64,000 nt of DNA from Thermoclostridium stercorarium subsp. stercorarium DSM 8532 (GCF_000331995.1 NC_020134.1:2826627-2890626); one strand, 5' to 3'. Positions 18,486 through 30,528 are shown, counted from the stretch's first letter. The notes: generated from the letters alone by a model not told the origin. Translations and numbers: made by a program.

Positions 18486-20579
18486 TTATTCCTTGGGTTT
18501 CCTCAACCCGGCTATTTGTTCCTGGATATTCCGTGGAACTTCAGCGTAATGATCAAACTGCATTGAATAAACCGCTCTTCCCTGGGATCTTGACCTCAGT
18601 ACCGTAGCATAGCCAAACATTTCACTCAGCGGTACATAAGCTGTAATAACCTGCGCTCCGGAACGGGCCTCCATCCCTTCAATACGTCCGCGGCGTGAGT
18701 TCAAATCGCCAATGATGTCGCCCATGTATTCTTCAGGTGTTGTAACTTCCACTTTCATTATCGGCTCCAGCAGAACAGGATCGGCGTTCTTCATTGCCTC
18801 CTTGAAAGCCATTGAACCCGCAATCTTGAATGCCATTTCTGATGAGTCCACTTCATGGTATGAACCGTCAAACAGTTTAACTCTTACATTAATAACCGGA
18901 TATCCTGCAACAACACCGGTGTTCATTGCGTCCCTTATACCGGCGTCTACAGCAGGAATATATTCCTTAGGAATTACTCCTCCTACAATGTTATTAATGA
19001 ATTCATACCCGCCGCTTTCAAGAGGCTCAATTTCAATCCAGCAGTGACCGTACTGACCGCGACCGCCGGACTGACGAACAAACTTGCCTTCGGCCTTGGC
19101 CGACTTGCGTATGGTTTCCTTATAAGCAACCTGCGGTTTGCCTACATTGGCCTCAACTTTGAATTCACGCATAAGCCGGTCGACAATAATCTCCAGATGC
19201 AGTTCTCCCATTCCGGCGATAAGGGTCTGGCCGGTTTCAGGATCTGTGTAAACCCTGAAAGTAGGATCCTCTTCTGCCAGTTTCTGCAGAGCGATGGCCA
19301 TTTTCTCCTGTCCTGCCTTTGTCTTAGGTTCTATAGCCACATTAATAACAGGCTCAGGAAATTCCATGGACTCCAGAATTATCGGGTTGTTTTCGTCGCA
19401 AAGAGTATCCCCGGTAGTTGTAAATTTTAACCCAACGGCTGCAGCGATTTCACCGGCATAGGCCGCATCAATCTCCTCACGGTGATTGGCATGCATGCGC
19501 AGGATTCTTCCCACTCGCTCACGCTTTCCTTTGGTTGAGTTCAGCACATAGGACCCGGAGCTCAAAACGCCGGAGTAAACACGGAAATAAGCCAGTTTAC
19601 CCACATACGGGTCTGACATGATCTTAAACGCCAGTGCAGCCAGCGGTTCATTATCATCCGCATGTCTGACCAGTTCTACCTGTTCTTCCCCATACAGGCT
19701 GTCAGGATGGATACCCTTAACAGGCGGAATGTCAAGGGGTGACGGCAAGTAATCGACAATGCAGTCCAACAGTTTCTGTACACCCTTGTTCTTATAAGAT
19801 GAACCGCAGGTTACGGGAATCATCTTTACGCTGACGGTAGCCTTTCGAATGGCTTTCTTCAGCTGTTCTTCCGAAATCTCTTCCCCTTCAAGATACTTCA
19901 TCATCAGTTCGTCATCAAAATCTGCGACGGCTTCGAGTAATTTCACATGATATTCTTCCGCCAATGCCTTCATGTCTTCAGGGATTTCCTTTTCCACAAT
20001 GTTCTTGCCAAGGTCATCCATATAGTAATAGGCCTTCATTTTCACCAGGTCTATAATTCCCTCAAAGTGATCTTCCTTGCCTATCGGAAGCTGAATCGGT
20101 ACTGCATTGGCATTCAAACGATCCTTCATCATCTGGACACAGTTAAAAAAGTCCGCGCCCAGAATGTCCATTTTGTTCACGTACGCCAGTCTTGGGACTC
20201 TGTATTTGTCAGCCTGACGCCATACGGTTTCAGACTGCGGTTCAACACCGCCCTTTGCACAGAACAGTGCAACGGCCCCGTCAAGAACGCGGAGCGAGCG
20301 TTCCACCTCCACTGTAAAGTCAACGTGTCCCGGCGTATCTATAATATTTAACCTTGTTCCTTTCCAGAAAGCGGTAGTGGCCGCCGATGTAATGGTAATA
20401 CCCCTCTCCTGTTCCTGCTCCATCCAGTCCATTGTGGCCGCTCCCTCGTGAACTTCGCCTAACTTGTGAACCTTACCGGTGTAGAACAGTATTCTCTCGG
20501 TGGTGGTTGTTTTCCCCGCATCGATATGCGCCATTATACCGATATTTCTTGTGTTTTCCAGACTATATTCCCGGGGCAT
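18486..20579 (-). CDS. fusA: Elongation factor G
   Basis: 697 residues, full length. The G domain has [19 protein letters not shown], the switch [18 protein letters not shown] and NKMD; domains II-V follow, with the domain IV loop ([20 protein letters not shown]) and domain V ending in the [16 protein letters not shown] tail. EF-G drives ribosome translocation. It sits 33 bases after rpsG in the conserved order rpsL-rpsG-fusA-tuf. Confidence 0.99.
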   Translation of the reverse strand: MPREYSLENTRNIGIMAHIDAGKTTTTERILFYTGKVHKLGEVHEGAATMDWMEQEQERGITITSAATTAFWKGTRLNIIDTPGHVDFTVEVERSLRVLDGAVALFCAKGGVEPQSETVWRQADKYRVPRLAYVNKMDILGADFFNCVQMMKDRLNANAVPIQLPIGKEDHFEGIIDLVKMKAYYYMDDLGKNIVEKEIPEDMKALAEEYHVKLLEAVADFDDELMMKYLEGEEISEEQLKKAIRKATVSVKMIPVTCGSSYKNKGVQKLLDCIVDYLPSPLDIPPVKGIHPDSLYGEEQVELVRHADDNEPLAALAFKIMSDPYVGKLAYFRVYSGVLSSGSYVLNSTKGKRERVGRILRMHANHREEIDAAYAGEIAAAVGLKFTTTGDTLCDENNPIILESMEFPEPVINVAIEPKTKAGQEKMAIALQKLAEEDPTFRVYTDPETGQTLIAGMGELHLEIIVDRLMREFKVEANVGKPQVAYKETIRKSAKAEGKFVRQSGGRGQYGHCWIEIEPLESGGYEFINNIVGGVIPKEYIPAVDAGIRDAMNTGVVAGYPVINVRVKLFDGSYHEVDSSEMAFKIAGSMAFKEAMKNADPVLLEPIMKVEVTTPEEYMGDIIGDLNSRRGRIEGMEARSGAQVITAYVPLSEMFGYATVLRSRSQGRAVYSMQFDHYAEVPRNIQEQIAGLRKPKE

Positions 20580-20612
20580 CCATGTCCTCCTTTCAAAATG
20601 TATAAAAGCAGA

Positions 20613-21282
<670 letters not shown>

Positions 21283-21696
21283 TTACTTCTTCGGCTTCTT
21301 TGCACCGTACTTCGAGCGCCCCTGCATTCTGTTTGCAACACCTGCTGCGTCAAGGGTACCACGGATGATATGGTAGCGTACACCAGGAAGGTCCTTAACA
21401 CGTCCGCCACGAACAAGAACCACGCTGTGTTCCTGAAGGTTATGCCCGATACCGGGTATATACGCCGTTACTTCAATCTGATTTGACAGACGTACTCTGG
21501 CAACTTTACGCAGAGCTGAGTTCGGCTTCTTCGGTGTAACTGTTTTTACAACTGTGCAAACACCGCGTTTCTGAGGGCAATTAATCTGTGTGGTTATCTT
21601 CTTCAGCGAATTCAGACCATACTGGAGAGCCGGGGCGGATGACTTTTTTTCCACCTTTTTTCTTCCTTTCCGTACCAGCTGATTAAACGTCGGCAT
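21283..21696 (-). CDS. rpsL: 30S ribosomal protein S12
   Basis: 137 residues, the longer Firmicute form with a basic insert near residues 12-25. It has the decoding-site loops [13 protein letters not shown] and [15 protein letters not shown]. The lysine in KKPNSA is the residue most often changed in streptomycin-resistant mutants; here it is wild type. Second gene of the str operon, behind the L7Ae-like gene. Confidence 0.99.
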   Translation of the reverse strand: MPTFNQLVRKGRKKVEKKSSAPALQYGLNSLKKITTQINCPQKRGVCTVVKTVTPKKPNSALRKVARVRLSNQIEVTAYIPGIGHNLQEHSVVLVRGGRVKDLPGVRYHIIRGTLDAAGVANRMQGRSKYGAKKPKK

Positions 21697-21773
21697 TCCT
21701 CATTCACCTCCTTTAAAAAATTGTCTATACTCATATCCACTCAAAGAGCGGCAGAATAAACAATTATAAGCAA

Positions 21774-22025
21774 TCATTCCTTTAATATCGCAGCCACTGC
21801 AGCCCCAACGTCTATACCGCACTTTTTGCCTAACAGTTTCATGCTTTCAACCCTGTTAATCTCAACATCCTTGCCACTACAGGCTTCAAGGATTTTCGAT
21901 ACGATTCTTTCCTCTGCATCCTGCGCAATAAAAAGCACCTGAACCTTATCGGCTGCCAGCGCCTTCAGGGTCTGTTTCAACCCCACTGTCTTATTGCGAT
22001 GTTTCAACTCATCCAGCACGACCAT
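21774..22025 (-). CDS. L7Ae-family RNA-binding protein (YbxF-like)
   Basis: 83 residues with the L7Ae/L30e/Gadd45 fold pattern: LKQTLKALAADKVQVLFIAQDAE, then INRVESMKLLGKKCGIDVGAAVAAIL. These proteins bind kink-turn RNA. In Firmicutes the gene normally lies directly upstream of rpsL, as here, usually behind rpoBC; rpoBC is not in this position in this window. GGAGG precedes the ATG at 6 bases. First gene after the str leader. Confidence 0.92.
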   Translation of the reverse strand: MVVLDELKHRNKTVGLKQTLKALAADKVQVLFIAQDAEERIVSKILEACSGKDVEINRVESMKLLGKKCGIDVGAAVAAILKE

Positions 22026-22078
22026 ATTACCTCCGGTCTTCTATTTCCAAAGTCAGCCGCATATTAATTATCAACCCA

Positions 22079-22108
22079 TAAAAAGTCTGCTTTACATGAC
22101 AAGCAGAC
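22079..22108 (-). terminator. Leader hairpin 2 of the str operon (attenuator-like)
   Basis: On the minus strand a perfect 8-bp stem GTCTGCTT/AAGCAGAC (22108-22101 and 22092-22085) with an 8-base loop is followed by five Ts. It lies about 55 bases before the L7Ae-like gene and inside the transcription unit, so read-through must be regulated or partial. The stop codon of a 31-codon leader frame falls at the loop/right arm junction. Confidence 0.65.
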
Positions 22109-22187
22109 AAATCCCGTTCATCCTAAAACCATGACGCTGTCGTTTCTGTGCCGGATTTATCCTTATCTGCAACGCATAAGCGTTCAT
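22092..22187 (-). CDS. Possible 31-residue leader peptide of the str operon
   Basis: An open frame ATG...TAA of 31 codons in the str leader begins MNAYALQIRINPAQ and continues with a basic stretch QKRQRHGFR. Its start is preceded by AAGAAG at 2-3 bases, a weak ribosome binding site. Its stop codon lies within leader hairpin 2, the arrangement expected if translation controls the hairpin. No homologue is known to me, and it may be chance. Confidence 0.3.
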   Translation of the reverse strand: MNAYALQIRINPAQKRQRHGFRMNGICLLVM

Positions 22188-22225
22188 ATCTTCTTACTTA
22201 TATGTTAAAAAAAACCTCTCCACGC

Positions 22226-22250
22226 AAAAACAGCATGAAAACCCATGCTG
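22226..22250 (-). terminator. Leader hairpin 1 of the str operon (attenuator-like)
   Basis: On the minus strand a perfect 7-bp stem CAGCATG/CATGCTG with a 6-base loop is followed by TTTTTGCG. It starts only about 10 bases after the predicted transcription start, so it would release a transcript of about 35 bases unless bypassed. Confidence 0.6.
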
Positions 22251-22266
22251 AATTAAACACTGAAAT

Positions 22267-22296
22267 ATTGTATCACTGCCCTCTTCTTTTTGTCAA
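22267..22296 (-). promoter_or_regulatory. Sigma-A promoter of the str operon
   Basis: TTGACA (22296-22291), 18 bases, TACAAT (22272-22267) on the minus strand. A 12-base perfect palindrome AAAGGGCCCTTT at 22309-22320 lies just upstream of the -35 box. The leader from here to the L7Ae-like gene is about 235 bases; apart from the possible leader peptide it holds no gene. Confidence 0.75.
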
Positions 22297-22369
22297 GGAA
22301 TTTTAACAAAAGGGCCCTTTCAGTCAAAACTTCTGATTATAATACTTTTTCCGGAACCATATTATATTA

Positions 22370-24219
22370 TTATTGAATAATCTCGGCTAATTCAATCCAT
22401 TTCTCATACAGAATATCCAGTTTAGCCTTTAATTCAGTTCCTGCAGTCTTTCATAATTGCTCGCTTCTTCTTCCATTTGCGCGTCAATTCTTTTTATTTC
22501 CAGTTCATTGGCCGCAATCTCCCGTTCTATGGCTTTAAGCTTCCTTTCGGCTTCCTTTGTGTTTACTCTTCTTTTGGTGTCATGCTCAGCCCTTTTTCCG
22601 TTTTTCGGTTTAGTGGTTTCGGTTTGCGGGCTGTTCATCTGTTTCCATAATACATACTCGTCGTAAGTGCCGTTATGGTCTGTAATTTTCCCGTTATTTA
22701 AGTCCCATATTCTTGTAGCAAATTTTGAAATAAAATAGCGGTCATGGGAAACAAACAAAAGCGTTCCTCCAAATGACTCCAGAGTCCGTTCAATCCATTC
22801 CCGCGAATAAACATCAAGGTGATTTGTCGGCTCATCCAGTATTAAAAAATTTATCTCCTGCTGCATCAGCAGAAAAAGCTTAAGCCTGCTTCTCTCGCCG
22901 CCCGATAACGAAGAAACGCGTTTGAACACTTCTTCGCCGGTAAAATTAAAAGCTGCCAGCCGGTTTCTTGCCGTATCCTCACTCCACTCCATTTCAAACC
23001 TTACGGTATCAAGCATTGTCAGTTCAGGGCGATTAAACCTGACAATCTGAGGCAAAAACGCGTACCTTACGCTGTTTCCTATAATTACTTCTCCTTCATC
23101 GGGATGTAAATTTCCGGTTATAATGTTCAGCAGCGTCGTTTTTCCGCACCCGTTAGGGCCCAGCAGCCCCACGCGATCCCCTTTTCTCACAAGAAGGGAA
23201 ATATCTTTCAATACTTCATGTCCGCCGAAACTTTTACTTACGTTCCGGATTTTTACAAATTCCTTTCCGCCGAAATCCACTTCCCTGAACGTTGCCTTGA
23301 GCTCTCTTTCCATTACGGGCTTTTCGGTCTTTCTCATCCGCTCAATCCTTTTTTCCATCGAAAAAGCCCTTGTATGAAACGACTGGTCATGCAGTCTTTT
23401 TGCGGCCTCCTCCAACCGCTTTATTTCCCTCTGTTCCTGCTCATACATTTCCAGCTGCTGCCTCAACCGCTTTTCCTTTTCGCTGACATAATACGAATAG
23501 TTTCCTGCATAGAAAAAGGCTTTGCCCTGCTCAATCTCAATAATTCTTGTGACAATTTTGTCCAGAAAGTATCTGTCATGGGATATCACAACAACCGTAC
23601 CCTTAAACGTGCCGAGGTATTCCTCCAGCCATTCGCAGGACTTTATGTCAAGATGATTTGTCGGTTCGTCCAGCAAAAGAATATCCGGATTTTTCAGTAT
23701 AATTCTGGCAAAATTAACTCTTGTCTGCTCACCGCAGCTTAAATTGCAGAAAAGCTCGTTCTGCATGCGCAGGTCAATCAAAAGACCTTCACATACCCTT
23801 GCCAGCTCCGCCTCCATCACATAGCCGCCCTTTGCTTCAAACAGCGTAGCAAGCTCGCCATACCGCTTAAGAAGCCCGTCATCATGCTGAAGCGCCAACA
23901 TTTCTTCCAGTTCCTTCATCTGACGCTGAATTGACAAAAGGTTTTCAAAGCCGGTATTTAATACATCCCTTACAGTGTAATGCCGCGGAAAGTCAGGAAT
24001 TTGATCGAGCACTTCCATCTGTTTTCCTTTTGCTACAGACACCTGACCTTCATCAAAAGGCTCCCTTCCGCTGAGTATCTTAAAGAGAGTGGTTTTCCCC
24101 GCCCCGTTTTTGCCTAAAAGCCCGACTCTTTCGCCTTCATATATTTCAAAAGAAATCCCTTTCAGGATATGATTTTCGCCGTAATATTTGTGGACATTCT
24201 GACAAACTATGTCTGCCAT
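22370..24219 (-). CDS. ABC-F family ATPase, frame-shifted near its C-terminus
   Basis: Two ABC ATPase domains in one soluble chain: Walker A GLLGKNGAGKTT and GLLGPNGCGKTT, signatures LSCGEQTR and LSGGERSR, Walker B ILLLDEPTNHLD and FLILDEPTNHLD, with the connecting linker (KRLHDQSFHTRAFSMEKRIERM). ABC-F proteins act on the ribosome in translation or antibiotic protection. The first frame stops at 22429 after 596 residues (ending YERLQELN). In another frame the next codons read TELKAKLDILYEKWIELAE and stop at 22370, which is the usual family C-terminus, so one base is missing near 22440. The AAAGGAAG site is 16 bases from the ATG. Confidence 0.85.
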
Positions 24220-24258
24220 CGTTTCTGACTCACACTCTTCCTTTCCTCGGTATAATTT

Positions 24259-25128
24259 CTATACCCGTCCCCGCATTTTTCTTCTGTATTCCAGAGGTGT
24301 CATTCCGGTATTCTTCTTAAATGCTTCATTAAACCGCTGCTGAGATGAAAAGCCAACGCTTAAAGCAATCTCACTTACTTTTTCGTCGGTGCATGCCAGC
24401 AATTCTTTTGCCCTTTCAATGCGGGTGTTAATCAAAAAGTTTATCGGGGAATATCCCGTCTCTTTTTTAAAAATGCGGGTAAAGTAGCTTGGGCTCAGAA
24501 AAACGTAACCGCATATATCGTGCAGGTTAATATCCCTTTCGTAGTGATTCTGAATAAACTGTACGGCAAGGTTAACCAGCTCTTTCTGCTGCGGGCTGTC
24601 TTCAATAATACTGCGTTCCCATTCAAGCTTTAAAACCCGCGAAATCATAACAAAAAGCTCAAGTATTAAAAGGTGTATCAGAAAGTCACTTCCGAACTGC
24701 TCTCCGGACTTCTCGGCAACAATGCGGTTAAGCAGCGTTATTATGTCATTTTTCTGGTTGACCTTGAGTTTCAAAAAAGGCCCGGTGTGCTGCCCTGTAT
24801 AAAAATTTATGAAATCTTCAATAGGTATTTCCGACGGATAACTGTTGCCACTGGAGCCGTTCCCTTTTGTAAACGAAAAATACAGAACAATAAATTCGCA
24901 GGTGCTTCCCTGCTGAATCCTTAAGGAATGTGTCCGGTGGGGCTTGATAATTATTATGTCATTCGGTCCTACCGTTACTTTTGTGCCTTCTATTTCAAAA
25001 ACAGATACACCTTTTTTGGCGTAAACCATTTCATAATACTCATGCTGGCTTGATGTTTTCGACCAGCTGTCATTGAGATGGCGCTCAATGGAATTAATAA
25101 CAACGGGCATGTATCCCGAGCTGTTCAT
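24259..25128 (-). CDS. AraC family transcriptional regulator
   Basis: 289 residues with the chosen start. An N-terminal cupin (HEYYEMVYAKKGVSVFEIEGTKV, then DIIIIKPHRTHSLRI) senses a small molecule. The C-terminal 100 residues hold two helix-turn-helices (INLHDICGYVFLSPSYFTRIFKKE and VSEIALSVGFSSQQRFNEAFKK). The frame is open to an ATG at 25236, but an extended -10 promoter lies within those first codons, and CAGGA is placed correctly before the ATG at 25128. Targets are unknown; no sugar gene is adjacent. Confidence 0.9.
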   Translation of the reverse strand: MNSSGYMPVVINSIERHLNDSWSKTSSQHEYYEMVYAKKGVSVFEIEGTKVTVGPNDIIIIKPHRTHSLRIQQGSTCEFIVLYFSFTKGNGSSGNSYPSEIPIEDFINFYTGQHTGPFLKLKVNQKNDIITLLNRIVAEKSGEQFGSDFLIHLLILELFVMISRVLKLEWERSIIEDSPQQKELVNLAVQFIQNHYERDINLHDICGYVFLSPSYFTRIFKKETGYSPINFLINTRIERAKELLACTDEKVSEIALSVGFSSQQRFNEAFKKNTGMTPLEYRRKMRGRV

Positions 25129-25213
25129 GAATTCCTGCCATGTTTTCGGAAACAATTCTCCTCCCAACCACTCAGCCCCCCTGCAAGCACTGCCGGAAAT
25201 AATTATTGAATAA

Positions 25214-25243
25214 ATTATAGCATACTGTTTTTTCATGCCGCAA
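25214..25243 (-). promoter_or_regulatory. Extended -10 promoter of the AraC regulator
   Basis: On the minus strand TTGCGG (25243-25238), 18 bases ending in TGC, TATAAT (25219-25214). The TGnTATAAT motif is strong and lies inside the upstream extension of the open frame, which argues for the later start codon. Confidence 0.6.
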
Positions 25244-25324
25244 ATACGGTAATATTAGTCAATTAATGACATAAAAGCATGCAAACGCAATATGGCGAAC
25301 CGGGGCTGTGAACGCACCGCAGGA

Positions 25325-25369
25325 TATAAAAAAGCACCCGGGCCATCTGTCCATAGGCCCGGATGCTTT
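25325..25369 (-). terminator. Rho-independent terminator of groESL
   Basis: Stem AAAGCATCCGGGCC/GGCCCGGGTGCTTT on the minus strand (one mismatch) with an 11-base loop, followed by TTTATATCC. It lies 37 bases after the groEL stop. Confidence 0.88.
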
Positions 25370-25405
25370 AACCGTCCATACCGGTTACTCATTTTTCACT
25401 TCTGA

Positions 25406-27393
<1,988 letters not shown>

Positions 27394-27396
27394 TTA

Positions 27397-27423
27397 TTAG
27401 CACTCAATAAGAATGAGTGCTAA
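27397..27423. promoter_or_regulatory. CIRCE element (HrcA operator)
   Basis: A perfect TTAGCACTC-N9-GAGTGCTAA inverted repeat (27397-27405 and 27415-27423), identical to the consensus of the HrcA-bound heat-shock operator. It lies just downstream of the predicted -10 box, in the groES leader. Confidence 0.97.
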
Positions 27424-27427
27424 TACA

Positions 27428-27456
27428 ATATTATATATAATTCTTTCCGGTAGCAA
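27428..27456 (-). promoter_or_regulatory. Sigma-A promoter of groESL
   Basis: On the minus strand TTGCTA (27456-27451), 17 bases, TAATAT (27433-27428), immediately upstream of CIRCE, so HrcA would block transcription start. A nearby TATAAT in the same AT-rich run is an alternative -10 box. Confidence 0.65.
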
Positions 27457-27641
27457 ACGGATAAACCAAATATTTTTTCTTAAATAACGTTTTTATTAAT
27501 AATTAAATCAAATTATCTTTATATTACTTTAGTTTCCTTCAATTATCAAGCTATTGTTTTTAAATTCCATTTCTTAAAATTTCAGCTTAGTCCTTTCCGC
27601 CGATGCTTAATATTCGCCTTTCCAATCACTGTTATGCATTT
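27457..27641. other. AT-rich spacer between groESL promoter and coaX
   Basis: No gene is seen. Together with the groES leader this completes a 329-base stretch (27313-27641) whose only clear elements are the groESL promoter and CIRCE. No hairpin with a T-run is visible after coaX. Confidence 0.4.
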
Positions 27642-28412
27642 TTATCTTGCATTCAGATAATATATTTCCCTAAGGCCTTCAAGGGTGAGCAGCGTATTGA
27701 TTTCGTCCACACACCGGCACTGGGACGCAATAAGCCGCGCCAGACCGCCCGTTGCCACGACTTTTATATTATCCTCTTTCATTTCCTCCTTTATTTTTGC
27801 CACAATATATTCAACCTGTCCGATATATCCGTAAAAAAGCCCCGACTGAATACTTGCCACGGTATTTCTGCCAATAACGCCGAGAGGATTCGCAATTTCC
27901 ACGCGGGGCAACTTTGACGCCTTTTCAAACAAAGCCTCGGCCGATATCATGATCCCCGGACAGATAACTCCGCCGAGATAATCCCTGTTACCGTTAATCG
28001 CACAGAACGTTGTAGCCGTCCCAAAGTCAACAACTATCACAGGGGCCCCGTATAGCCTTACGGCACTGACTGCATTCACTATCTTGTCGGCGCCCACATC
28101 CCTGGGATTTTCATACCGTATGTTTATGCCTGTCTTCGTACCGGGCCCGACAATTATGGGATTTCTCTGCATGTACTTTCTAACGGCTCCTATAAGTGAA
28201 TTCATTACCGGAGGAACCACCGAACAGATAATTACATCCTTCACCGAGCGTATATCCTCATTAATGTGCTGAAACAGTGAAATAAACAGTATACCTATTT
28301 CATCCGCCGTTTTATTCACATCGGTGGAAAAAAACCAGTGATATTTCAAACTGTGCCCTTCAAACAGTCCAATGGTCGTATTGGTATTACCAACATCAAT
28401 GGCAAGCAACAA
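27642..28412 (-). CDS. coaX: Type III pantothenate kinase
   Basis: 256 residues of the ASKHA fold: phosphate-1 motif LLAIDVGNTNTTIGLF, DVGADKIVNAVSA, phosphate-2 motif VVDFGTATTFCAI, then YLGGVICPG and a C-terminal VVATGGLARLI. CoaX makes 4'-phosphopantothenate, the first step of coenzyme A synthesis. The start is a TTG with GGGGG seven bases upstream, and that site begins right after the stop of the preceding small gene, which suggests coupled translation. Confidence 0.97.
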   Translation of the reverse strand: MLLAIDVGNTNTTIGLFEGHSLKYHWFFSTDVNKTADEIGILFISLFQHINEDIRSVKDVIICSVVPPVMNSLIGAVRKYMQRNPIIVGPGTKTGINIRYENPRDVGADKIVNAVSAVRLYGAPVIVVDFGTATTFCAINGNRDYLGGVICPGIMISAEALFEKASKLPRVEIANPLGVIGRNTVASIQSGLFYGYIGQVEYIVAKIKEEMKEDNIKVVATGGLARLIASQCRCVDEINTLLTLEGLREIYYLNAR

Positions 28413-28423
28413 AGCTATTCCCC

Positions 28424-28723
28424 CTAAAGCCCAAGTTTTGTGCTGCGGATTTGCTTGATTTCAAACTGGATTTCCTTCTCAAGCTTTTCTATGTCCATTC
28501 TGATGTCTTCTATCGTTTCTTCCCTCTTGGGATTGGATATTCTTGCCGCAACCTGCTCGGAACTGATACGCTGAGAGGGTCTCTTCTGCAGATCATTCCT
28601 TTTTTTGGCGAAACCGTCCCGGACTGTTTCCTTCTGGGACTTATTCTTCTGAGCGTTTGTCTGCTTGGTTAAATTATTGTTGTTTTTACCTTGACCGGCA
28701 TTACGTTTGTTATTCTGCAACAT
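28424..28723 (-). CDS. Small polybasic protein of unknown function
   Basis: 99 residues, not recognised. The first 60 are low complexity, rich in Asn, Gln, Lys and Arg (for example KNNNNLTKQTNAQKNKSQKE). The last 35 form a charged amphipathic helix (EETIEDIRMDIEKLEKEIQF). AAAAGGAGTG precedes the ATG, so it is probably translated. It sits between birA and coaX, 11 bases before the latter. A nucleic-acid-binding role is possible from charge alone. Confidence 0.65.
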   Translation of the reverse strand: MLQNNKRNAGQGKNNNNLTKQTNAQKNKSQKETVRDGFAKKRNDLQKRPSQRISSEQVAARISNPKREETIEDIRMDIEKLEKEIQFEIKQIRSTKLGL

Positions 28724-28785
28724 GGTCCACTCCTTTTAAATATTAATTTTCATTTTCGGGAAATTTGAAAAGAAAACATACCGCC

Positions 28786-29796
28786 TTAATTATCACAACT
28801 GCGTATTGATATCTCTCCGGAAAGTACAGTCTGGCGTTTTCCGTCAGGCGTTTCCACAAGCAGCCTCCCATCGTCCAGAACATCAAGAGCTTTTGCCTGC
28901 CATCTGTTCTCACCCTGGATTACTATGATATCACGGCCAATCGTAACTGAAAAGCATCTCCAGATATCCATAAACTTTGCACTGCTTCCCTTTTCGACAA
29001 AATTAAGGTACAAATCCTCCAGTTCCTTCAAAATCTCCACTACAAGCTGGGTTCGTGAGATTTCCCTGTCGGTGTTAAGGCACAGCGATGTGGCCGTGTG
29101 TTTCAGCTCGTCGCCAAAATCCTCTTCTCTGTTCCAGACATTAAGCCCGATTCCGAGAATAATGGCCTGTACCTTATCGGGTTCGGAAGTCATTTCAGTT
29201 AAAATGCCGCATACTTTTTTGTTATTAATAAGAATATCATTCGGCCATTTTATCCCCAATCCGCTTTTAACATACTTTTCCAGGACTTTGCATACGGCAC
29301 TGGATGCCAGAAGTGTTATGGACTGGACTGCGGTCGGCGGAAGATCAGGCTTTAGAAGGACTGACATATAAATACCCGAGCCTGCATCCGACTGCCACCT
29401 TCTTCCTCTTCTTCCCCTCCCTTCGGTCTGGCACAATGCTATGACCACCGTGCCCTCACAGGCGCCTTCGGCGGCCATTTTCTTAAGTTCGTTATTTGTG
29501 GAGTCAATTGTTTCGTAAAAGTATAAGTTCTTTCCCAGGATTTTTGTATTCAATCTGCTTAGGATTGTACCCCGATCATAAACGTCCCCGCTGTTGACAA
29601 GCTGGTATCCGAGCCTGTTAACAGACTGGATTCTGTGACCTTCTTCCCTTAGCTTAAGTATGTGTTTCCAGACAGCGGTACGGGATATCCCCAGTTCCTC
29701 GCTTATCTGTTCGCCCGATATAAATCTCCCTTTATTTTCGGCAAGCATTTTCAGGATTCTGTCTTTAGTATTCAAATCTCTTTCTCCGCCCTTCAT
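28786..29796 (-). CDS. birA: Bifunctional biotin ligase / biotin operon repressor
   Basis: 336 residues: an N-terminal winged helix (ISGEQISEELGISRTAVWKHILKLR, about 26-50), the ligase domain with the biotinyl-AMP loop GRGRRGRRW (about 132-140) and KWPNDILINNKKVCGIL, and a C-terminal SH3-like cap. It attaches biotin to carboxylase carrier proteins and represses biotin genes. The ATG at 29796 has AAGG upstream; a TTG seven codons later with GGAG is a possible alternative start. It begins 10 bases after the preceding gene. Confidence 0.96.
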   Translation of the reverse strand: MKGGERDLNTKDRILKMLAENKGRFISGEQISEELGISRTAVWKHILKLREEGHRIQSVNRLGYQLVNSGDVYDRGTILSRLNTKILGKNLYFYETIDSTNNELKKMAAEGACEGTVVIALCQTEGRGRRGRRWQSDAGSGIYMSVLLKPDLPPTAVQSITLLASSAVCKVLEKYVKSGLGIKWPNDILINNKKVCGILTEMTSEPDKVQAIILGIGLNVWNREEDFGDELKHTATSLCLNTDREISRTQLVVEILKELEDLYLNFVEKGSSAKFMDIWRCFSVTIGRDIIVIQGENRWQAKALDVLDDGRLLVETPDGKRQTVLSGEISIRSCDN

Positions 29797-29806
29797 TTTA
29801 AAACCT

Positions 29807-30448
29807 TCATATCAAATCCAAGACGTATTTTTTCAAATCGGGTACCGAAAGGGTTACGTACCGATTGTGGTCTTTTGTAGAGAAATATGCCAGACTGTCA
29901 TCCAGCGTAAGATTCTCCAAAACACCGTTCCGTGACTGCGCCGAAAGAAAACAGTAAAGCAAAGCTTGATTTATTCCGTCATACTTGTCATTGTACCGTT
30001 CAATTATATTATTTACATACAGTGTTTCGGAATTTTCATAAAGAATTGGATCATCCAGTCCCTTTCCGTATATACTTATCTGCTCTCCGAGGATAGTTGT
30101 GAAAATAAGGCATTCGGGTTTCCGAAAAGAGCCAAACATGTACCTGTTCAGCGGGACCATTGTGCCTATGTATTTCTGTTTGAGATCGGGAAATTTCATA
30201 CTTAGCCTGTACAAATCGCCGTCGGCCACCACGCAGTCTTCAGCAGGAATGTTAATTTTTATGCAGCGGTAGCGCGGATCCCCGCTTCTCTTATCATCAT
30301 CCGGGTGCAACCGGGCGCAAAGACATGCCCGGGGTTCCGGATTCCACGGGGTTTGCTGTTCCCTGTCCTTCCATTCGGATAATTTAAGGCCGCATTCTAT
30401 AACATCATCAGCCTTTTCAGCCGGGACGTAGAAATATACCACTGCCAT
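29807..30448 (-). CDS. Conserved-looking protein of unknown function upstream of birA
   Basis: 213 residues, not recognised. Start chosen at the ATG with GGAGGG seven bases upstream, giving MAVVYFYVPAEKADDVIECG. It is soluble, without signal peptide, and mixed alpha/beta. Features include CLCARLHPDDDKRSGDPRYRC (two cysteines near His and Asp/Arg-rich turns) and a helical C-terminal half. It is the first gene of a short operon with birA, divergent from the gene at 30644. No catalytic motif is convincing. Confidence 0.75.
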   Translation of the reverse strand: MAVVYFYVPAEKADDVIECGLKLSEWKDREQQTPWNPEPRACLCARLHPDDDKRSGDPRYRCIKINIPAEDCVVADGDLYRLSMKFPDLKQKYIGTMVPLNRYMFGSFRKPECLIFTTILGEQISIYGKGLDDPILYENSETLYVNNIIERYNDKYDGINQALLYCFLSAQSRNGVLENLTLDDSLAYFSTKDHNRYVTLSVPDLKKYVLDLI

Positions 30449-30528
30449 AGGTCCCTCCAAGCAAATCCGTCAAAATGCCGTATTTTTCAAAACAGATTAT
30501 GAAAACATCCTCAGGGAAGACATGATTC

